The notes under the pieces were generated by a model. The model had not been told where the DNA came from. It was given only the letters and a program-made list of their open reading frames with translations, and made no database searches. From Candidatus Parvarchaeota archaeon (lineage in GTDB: Archaea; Micrarchaeota; Micrarchaeia; Anstonellales; VGKX01), in the NCBI GenBank assembly GCA_016866895.1, contig VGKX01000036.1, positions 1 through 9,007 on the forward strand: a stretch of 9,007 nt of DNA, written 5' to 3'. A program made the translations under genes and the position numbers. Every line of letters starts with the position of its first letter. Within the stretch, counting starts at the first letter, position 1. Shown piece by piece: positions 5,286 to 9,007 of the stretch.

Positions 5286-7436
5286 TTACCTGTACATTGA
5301 GCCGCCGGCATCCTTCTCAAACTTTTTCATGGCCTCGACGCTTTGCTTGGTCACCGAGGAGCGCAAGGTTTTAAGGGCAGTGTCAAAGTGCTTGTTTGTC
5401 ACCTTCTCTGCCTTCATGTTTTCCCGAATCGCGGCCATTCCAGCCTCTCGGCAGATGTTCTCTATGTCGGCTCCGGAAAGACCCTCCGTCTTTTTTGCAA
5501 GCTCGGCAAATGAGACGTCCTTTGCAATAGGCATCTTCTTTGTGTGCACCTTGAAAATTTCCTCGCGCGTCTGCTCATCTGGAAGCGGTATGTCCACAAT
5601 CTTGTCAAACCTGCCAGCGCGAAGCAAGGCCGGGTCCACGATGTCGGGCCTGTTGGTTGCCGCAATCACTACAATGTTTTTGAGGTTTGCAAGCCCGTCC
5701 ATTTCCGTAAGAAACGAGTTGACAATGCGCTCTGTCACCTTTGAGCTCTCGTCAGTGCCCCTGTATGGCGTAACCGCATCTATCTCGTCAATGAAGACAA
5801 TGGCAGGGGCTGCAGTCCTTGCTTTCCTGAATAGCTCGCGCACCGCCTTTTCCGACTCCCCCACCCACTTTGAGAGTATTTCAGGTGCCTTTATGGAGAT
5901 GAAGTTTGCCTCAGACTCTGTTGCAACAGCCTTTGCAAGAAGAGTCTTGCCAGTGCCTGGAAGCCCGATTAGAAGTATGCCCTTGATTGGCCGTATGCCA
6001 AGCTTTGTGAAAACCTCCGGATTTTTCAGCGGAAGCTCTATTGCCTCTTTTAGCTCTGATTTCACCTTTGACAGGCCGCCGATGTCCTCCCATTTGACAT
6101 TTGGCTTTTCTATGAACACCTCGCGCAGGGCAGAGGGGTGGATTTCGCGCAACGCGTCAAAAAAGTCGTCCCTTGTGACTCGAAGGTTGTCAAGCACGAC
6201 AGGAGGGATGTCCTGCGATAAATCCAAGTCTGGAAGGATGCGCCTCAAAGTCTTCATTGCAGACTCCTTGATAAGAAGCGTCAGGTCTGCTCCCGTGTAG
6301 CCGTGTGTGATGTTTGCAAGCTCATCAAGGGACACCTTGTCGTCAAGGGGCATTCCCCTTGTGTGTATCTGGAGGATTTCCTTGCGCCCATCGCGATCAG
6401 GCACCCCAAGCTCTATCTCGCGGTCAAACCTGCCCGGCCTTCTAAGGGCTGGGTCGATTGAATTTGGCCTGTTTGTTGCGCCAATCACAATTACTTGCCC
6501 GCGCGTCTTGAGGCCGTCAAGAAGCGTGAGAAGCTGGGAGACCATGCGCCGCTCGACCTCGCCTTGCGCCTCCTCGCGCTTTGGCGCAATCGCATCAATC
6601 TCGTCCATGAAAATTATTGAAGGCGAGCTGTCCTGCGCATCCTTGAACAGGCCCCTGAGTTTTTCCTCAGATTCGCCGACAAACTTGGAGACAAGCTCCG
6701 GGCCTGCGATATGTATGAAATTAGCCTCCGACTCAGAGGCAACTGCCTTTGCAAGAAGCGTTTTTCCTGTTCCTGGCGGGCCGTAAAGAAGCACGCCTTT
6801 AGGGGCCTCAATCCCAAGCTTTTCAAATAGCTCAGGATGGCGAAGCGGAAGCTCTACCATCTCGCGTATTTTTTTGATTGTGTCCTTCATGCCCCCGACA
6901 TCCTCATAAGAGATGCTTGGGGCTGCAGAAACGTCCTTTACAGGCTCATCCTTGAGGACAACTTCGGTGGCCTCATTGACCATTACAACCCCGATTGGCT
7001 GGACAACAGCGGCAACAAGGGGAAATGAGGTGCCAAACACGCCTACAAAGATTGTGTCGCCTTTGGTAAGCGCGCGGCCAATTAATTTCTTTTTTACAAA
7101 CTGGTCAAAACCTGGCGAGTATTTAATTGGAACTGTTGGGACAAGTATGACTTTTTTTGCCTCCTTAAGCTCCGCTTTCTTGACAAGTATCTTGTCGCCA
7201 AGGGCAACTCCCGTGTTCTGGCGCATGTAGCCATCCATGCGGATAAGATTGAGGCCCTCGTCTTGAGGGTGCGCCTGCCAGACAACGGCAGCAGTTGAGC
7301 GCTTGCCCTTAAGCTCCACAATGTCCCCTGTTGAGACGCCTAGCTCTGCCCTTGCCTTGTTGTCAATGCGCACAAGCCCCCTGCCAACGTCGGTCTGGTA
7401 GGATTCGGCGACTTTAAGCTCAACTGTTTTTGTCAT
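5286..7436 (-). CDS. cdc48: Cdc48/VCP-type AAA ATPase (two AAA rings)
   Basis: This 716-residue ATPase forms a hexamer that unfolds proteins and can feed them to proteases such as the 20S proteasome. Residues 1-170 are the Cdc48 N-domain. Ring D1 has Walker A GPPGTGKT (219-226, Lys225), Walker B IIFMDE (Asp278, Glu279), arginine fingers Arg333 and Arg336, and pore loop KFVG (251-254). Ring D2 has Walker A GLPGTGKT (491-498, Lys497), Walker B FIDE (Asp550, Glu551), arginine fingers Arg606 and Arg609, and pore loop KWVG with Trp524. Two D2 positions depart from consensus: Leu for Pro in Walker A, and RAGRFDK instead of RPGRFDR. Catalytic residues are intact, so both rings should be active. The last residues MYR fit the hydrophobic-Tyr-X motif that docks proteasome activators. 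The start has an AGGTG ribosome-binding site five bases away. The next gene on this strand is the M50 protease, 88 bases downstream. Confidence 0.97.
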   Translation of the reverse strand: MTKTVELKVAESYQTDVGRGLVRIDNKARAELGVSTGDIVELKGKRSTAAVVWQAHPQDEGLNLIRMDGYMRQNTGVALGDKILVKKAELKEAKKVILVPTVPIKYSPGFDQFVKKKLIGRALTKGDTIFVGVFGTSFPLVAAVVQPIGVVMVNEATEVVLKDEPVKDVSAAPSISYEDVGGMKDTIKKIREMVELPLRHPELFEKLGIEAPKGVLLYGPPGTGKTLLAKAVASESEANFIHIAGPELVSKFVGESEEKLRGLFKDAQDSSPSIIFMDEIDAIAPKREEAQGEVERRMVSQLLTLLDGLKTRGQVIVIGATNRPNSIDPALRRPGRFDREIELGVPDRDGRKEILQIHTRGMPLDDKVSLDELANITHGYTGADLTLLIKESAMKTLRRILPDLDLSQDIPPVVLDNLRVTRDDFFDALREIHPSALREVFIEKPNVKWEDIGGLSKVKSELKEAIELPLKNPEVFTKLGIRPIKGILLIGLPGTGKTLLAKAVATESEANFISIKAPEILSKWVGESEKAVRELFRKARTAAPAIVFIDEIDAVTPYRGTDESSKVTERIVNSFLTEMDGLANLKNIVVIAATNRPDIVDPALLRAGRFDKIVDIPLPDEQTREEIFKVHTKKMPIAKDVSFAELAKKTEGLSGADIENICREAGMAAIRENMKAEKVTNKHFDTALKTLRSSVTKQSVEAMKKFEKDAGGSMYR

Positions 7437-7441
7437 AACTG

Positions 7442-7446
7442 CACCT
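7442..7446 (-). promoter_or_regulatory. Ribosome-binding site of cdc48
   Basis: AGGTG on the minus strand lies five bases before the ATG at 7436. It confirms this start, which also gives a full-length N-domain. Confidence 0.65.
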
Positions 7447-7478
7447 GATTGTGATTGGTTTTGAAATATTGTTTTGGG

Positions 7479-7486
7479 ATTTTATT
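7479..7486 (-). promoter_or_regulatory. Possible TATA box for cdc48
   Basis: AATAAAAT on the minus strand would place transcription near 7455-7460 and give a leader of about 20 bases that still contains the AGGTG site. A second AT-rich stretch at about 7463-7470 (CAATATTT) is the alternative. Of the 190 bases between hicB and cdc48, only this part looks promoter-like. Confidence 0.4.
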
Positions 7487-7604
7487 GAATATGCGCCTGG
7501 ACAAATAAACTCCGTAGGATTTTCAAAAGTCCTAATTCATTTGTTGCTAGATATGAGGCGCACAAGGGATATAAAGAGAGCAGGCTTTGGCCGGGAGAGA
7601 AGAG

Positions 7605-7626
7605 AAGTGTACATTTTTGTACTTTT
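7605..7626. terminator. Small hairpin just after the hicB stop
   Basis: GTACA-TTTT-TGTAC (7609-7622) is a perfect five-base stem with a four-base loop. It can extend past one mismatch by three more pairs. It lies immediately beyond the hicB stop codon (7627-7629). On the minus strand it is followed by a pyrimidine-rich run (CACTTCTCTTCTCTCCC), so it could help end the hicB transcript before the cdc48 promoter. The stem is AT-rich and weak. Confidence 0.3.
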
Positions 7627-7860
7627 TTATGCAGGCATTGTTATTTCCATCATTGAAACTAGCCTTTTGCCATGCTTGGAGCGAATTACCTGTAGCTCGT
7701 TTGGCGAGAGACATTCAATATGAAGTTCCACGGCTTCTTTAAGATTTGCCATGGCTTCCTCCACGCTGTGGCCCTGTGATGCGACATCCAATTCAGGGCA
7801 CCATGAAGAGTACGAGTTTCCTTCTGGAATCAACACTATGGAGAAGCTTATTTTGTCCAT
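7627..7860 (-). CDS. hicB: HicB-like antitoxin (short form, no DNA-binding domain)
   Basis: This 77-residue protein has the HicB/UPF0150 pattern. An N-terminal strand FSIVLIPEG is followed by YSSWCPELDVASQG, then the helix SVEEAMANLKEAVELHIE, and a C-terminal strand ending MMEITMPA. HicB proteins bind and neutralise HicA toxins, which cleave mRNA. Many bacterial HicB proteins carry an extra helix-turn-helix or ribbon-helix-helix domain for autorepression. This one ends after the core fold and has no space for one. The frame is open to 7878, but ATG 7860 was chosen because it begins the conserved part and lies 25 bases from the TTATATAA element, which predicts a leaderless mRNA. It is not next to hicA: it is transcribed divergently, with another gene between. 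Pairing with the HicA at 8603 is inference; an orphan HicB is the alternative. Confidence 0.8.
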   Translation of the reverse strand: MDKISFSIVLIPEGNSYSSWCPELDVASQGHSVEEAMANLKEAVELHIECLSPNELQVIRSKHGKRLVSMMEITMPA

Positions 7861-7879
7861 GTATATAGGTAGAAGCAAG

Positions 7880-7908
7880 GTTATTTATATAAGTTTGTAA
7901 ATAATAAC
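7880..7908. repeat. Inverted repeat spanning the hic promoter, possible operator
   Basis: GTTATT (7880-7885) and AATAAC (7903-7908) form a six-base inverted repeat with a 17-base spacer that contains most of the TATA element. A further TATAAC at 7909-7914 repeats the right arm. A dimeric repressor binding here would block both divergent promoters. The region is very AT-rich, so chance occurrence is quite possible. Confidence 0.3.
7885..7892. promoter_or_regulatory. Palindromic TATA element shared by hicB and the divergent operon
   Basis: TTATATAA reads the same on both strands. On the minus strand it lies 25 bases before the hicB ATG. On the plus strand it would start transcription near 7915, leaving a leader of about 27 bases before the ATG at 7944, with GTGGG (7936-7940) as its weak ribosome-binding site. 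A single TATA box serving both directions is a reasonable reading of the 83-base gap, but it is not demonstrated. Confidence 0.45.
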
Positions 7909-7943
7909 TATAACAGTACCAAATAAATAAAATAAGTGGGAAA

Positions 7944-8606
7944 ATGGAAACAAAAATATCAGTAAAAGACCCGCTTGGGATTCTTTTTGTTGACGGTTCA
8001 GAGGTTGACAGGCAACTTTTAAGCAACATACTTCTTGATTACGTAAGGCTTGATGAAAAAGGCGGCATTTATCCTATGCCCAAATTTTATCAACAAACAA
8101 ACAAAAATAAAATACTGTTATTATTGTTGTCAAAGAAAGCTCTTATGCTAAAAACAGGTTTGGATGAGCCTATATCGCCAGCAGAGTTAAGCAAAATAGT
8201 TGACATGCCAGACGGCTCGCTAAGGCCTACTTTGAGCATTCTAGTAGACGAGAAGCTTGTTAATGTCAAAGATAGCAAGTATGCAGCAATTTCAAGCGCA
8301 CTGCAACGTTGCGCTAGACTATTGAGCATAAAAGCAATAGAAACACAAGCACAGAAAACCGAGGAAGCCGAAAGCGCCAGCCAAGGCAAAAAAACTAGCA
8401 TGAGAGACCAGATTGAGAGCCTGATGGCAGCCGGGAAACTGGAGGGTGGTAAATCGGCAAGAGAAATTTATGACATGGTTTGCAAGAACAGGCCTGACAC
8501 AAAGTTCGGGTCCATATACAAGGTTATCTTGGATTTGGTAAAGGAAAAAAGAGTTTCAAGGGAGAACAAGGAAGCGACATGGATTTACAAAAAAGGGATT
8601 GAGTGA
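7944..8606 (+). CDS. Unrecognised protein with two predicted winged-helix-like regions, upstream partner of hicA
   Basis: This 220-residue soluble protein has no signal peptide. I cannot name its family. Residues about 52-130 look like a winged helix: a helix rich in Leu and Lys (KILLLLLSKKAL), the helix pair SPAELSKIV and GSLRPTLSILVDEKLV, then a short wing (NVKDSKYAAI). Residues about 131-152 are a polar linker rich in Glu, Gln and Lys. Residues about 153-217 form a second helical module (SAREIYDMV, SIYKVILDLVKEKRV, then ATWIYKK) that also resembles a winged helix. The first 50 residues (GILFVDGSEVDRQLLSNILLDYV) are a separate small region. DNA binding is therefore likely but not proven. 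The ATG at 7944 is the only start before the conserved part; GTGGG ends three bases before it. Its stop overlaps the GTG of hicA, implying coupled translation. Its codons are AT-richer than the neighbouring conserved genes, hinting at acquisition. Confidence 0.72.
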   Translation: METKISVKDPLGILFVDGSEVDRQLLSNILLDYVRLDEKGGIYPMPKFYQQTNKNKILLLLLSKKALMLKTGLDEPISPAELSKIVDMPDGSLRPTLSILVDEKLVNVKDSKYAAISSALQRCARLLSIKAIETQAQKTEEAESASQGKKTSMRDQIESLMAAGKLEGGKSAREIYDMVCKNRPDTKFGSIYKVILDLVKEKRVSRENKEATWIYKKGIE

Positions 8607-8836
8607 AACCTGCATCTGGAAAAGAAGTGGTAAAACTTCTTCAAAAACTTGGGTTTAGTTTTAAGCGCCAAAAAGGCAGTCACTTACACCTAGTTAAAGA
8701 AGTGCAGGGAACAGTTCACCATGTTACAGTGCCAGTTCACGGAAATGAAGATTTGAATTTGTTTGTTTTGCGTTCTATAGCAAGACAAGCAGGCTATACC
8801 GCAGAAGAATTTTCACAGCTACTTATTGAAAAATAA
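8603..8836 (+). CDS. hicA: HicA-like toxin (mRNA interferase family)
   Basis: This 77-residue protein matches the small HicA family, whose double-stranded-RNA-binding-like fold cleaves mRNA. Visible features are the N-terminal helix SGKEVVKLLQKLGF, then KRQKGSHLHL with the expected catalytic His27 in the Gly-Ser-His motif. VTVPVH and the C-terminal helix LRSIARQAGYTAEEF follow, all in family order and length. It begins with GTG at 8603, overlapping the TGA of the upstream gene as GTGA. The purine-rich AAAGGGATT at 8591-8599 just before it can act as a ribosome-binding site, so its translation is probably coupled to the upstream gene. The usual hicB partner does not follow; a HicB-like protein is encoded 740 bases away on the other strand. 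The toxin residues appear intact, so an active toxin is expected. This is inferred from sequence only. Confidence 0.85.
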   Translation: MKPASGKEVVKLLQKLGFSFKRQKGSHLHLVKEVQGTVHHVTVPVHGNEDLNLFVLRSIARQAGYTAEEFSQLLIEK

Positions 8837-8870
8837 GAGAGACCCAGGTTGACTTGTTCTCTTTCTGTTT
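8835..8870 (+). terminator. Possible terminator after hicA
   Basis: AAGAGA (8835-8840), starting within the hicA stop codon, pairs with TCTCTT (8858-8863). Two further inner pairs are possible past a one-base bulge. The right arm runs into a pyrimidine-rich stretch (CTGTTT). It sits in the 37-base gap between convergent genes and could end hicA transcription. Confidence 0.4.
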
Positions 8871-8873
8871 CAA

Positions 8874-9007
8874 CTAAGTTTTGGCAAACATCACGGGCTT
8901 TTTTGCGGCGCGCACAACAAGCCTTGAGCCTGATTTGACGCGGAAAATCTGCTGTCCGTCAACAACAACCTCAACATCGCACTCGCACTTCAGCGACAGG
9001 AAGCACA
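8874..9007 (-). CDS. Partial CDS, C-terminal 43 residues, possibly NAD kinase
   Basis: The minus strand is open from the right edge to a TAG at 8874-8876, giving the last 43 residues of a protein. The visible part has EVVVDGQ near residues 12-18, then alternating strands IFRVKSGSRLVVRAA and a final KKPVMFAKT. A 'v.vDGq' strand followed by a G-containing strand pair near the C-terminus resembles NAD kinase, which phosphorylates NAD to NADP. Only a short tail is present, with none of the catalytic GGDG motif, so the assignment is tentative. Other beta-rich C-termini, such as a diacylglycerol-kinase-like fold, are possible. The gene is convergent with hicA. Confidence 0.5.
   Translation of the reverse strand, partial: CFLSLKCECDVEVVVDGQQIFRVKSGSRLVVRAAKKPVMFAKT

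Noticed and set aside
5329..6786. Long plus-strand open frames opposite cdc48
   Set aside because: They are antisense shadows of a highly conserved gene; the products are Ser/Arg-rich with no recognisable domain.
7451..7723. Plus-strand 90-residue open frame between cdc48 and hicB
   Set aside because: It overlaps the cdc48 promoter and the 3' end of hicB antisense, has no ribosome-binding site and no family-like pattern.
1..9007. tRNA, rRNA, CRISPR array, insertion sequence or long repeat
   Set aside because: Reading both strands I found no cloverleaf, rRNA motif, regularly spaced repeat, transposase or terminal inverted repeat.

Overview
The window reads as chromosomal DNA from an archaeon. 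The evidence is a two-ring Cdc48-type AAA ATPase, a stand-alone Bud32-type kinase, an archaeal-style M50 membrane protease, TATA-box promoters sitting about 25 bases upstream of start codons (several transcripts look leaderless or nearly so), and GGTG/GAGGTGG ribosome-binding sites. Compact genes and small unrecognised proteins would fit a DPANN-type lineage (for example Diapherotrites or Micrarchaeota), but that placement is inference and no marker here fixes the phylum.

Left part (1-1667): a partial membrane protein leaves the window at base 1 on the minus strand. Just upstream of it, on the same strand, is a complete PLP enzyme of the alpha-oxoamine synthase family (Kbl/BioF type). Its promoter region is divergent from a plus-strand cluster.

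Second part (1668-3606): four small plus-strand genes of unknown function (called A, B, C and D here) encode helix-rich proteins that look like diverged copies of one another. A is essentially a D-type segment followed by a C-type segment, whereas downstream C and D are separate genes in the opposite order. The array looks like a local family that has duplicated, split and permuted.

Third part (3680-7436): a minus-strand block of conserved cellular genes, in transcription order Cdc48, M50 site-2-type protease and Bud32. They are 88 and about 126 bases apart, so co-transcription is possible but not shown. Cdc48 (unfoldase, with a C-terminal Met-Tyr-Arg that fits a proteasome-docking motif) and the intramembrane protease both belong to protein quality control. 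Bud32 is the kinase/ATPase of the KEOPS complex for t6A tRNA modification.

Right part (7627-8836): an AT-rich toxin-antitoxin-like module with unusual architecture. A short HicB-like antitoxin lies on the minus strand. It is divergent from a plus-strand pair made of an unrecognised protein with predicted winged-helix character and a HicA-like toxin, and the start of hicA overlaps the stop of the gene before it (GTGA). A palindromic TTATATAA lies between the divergent genes and could serve as a TATA box for both. The HicB-like protein has no room for a DNA-binding domain, so the middle protein may supply that function; this is the most interesting hypothesis in the window. The window ends in the C-terminus of a minus-strand gene, tentatively NAD kinase. 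I saw no rRNA, tRNA, CRISPR array or insertion sequence.
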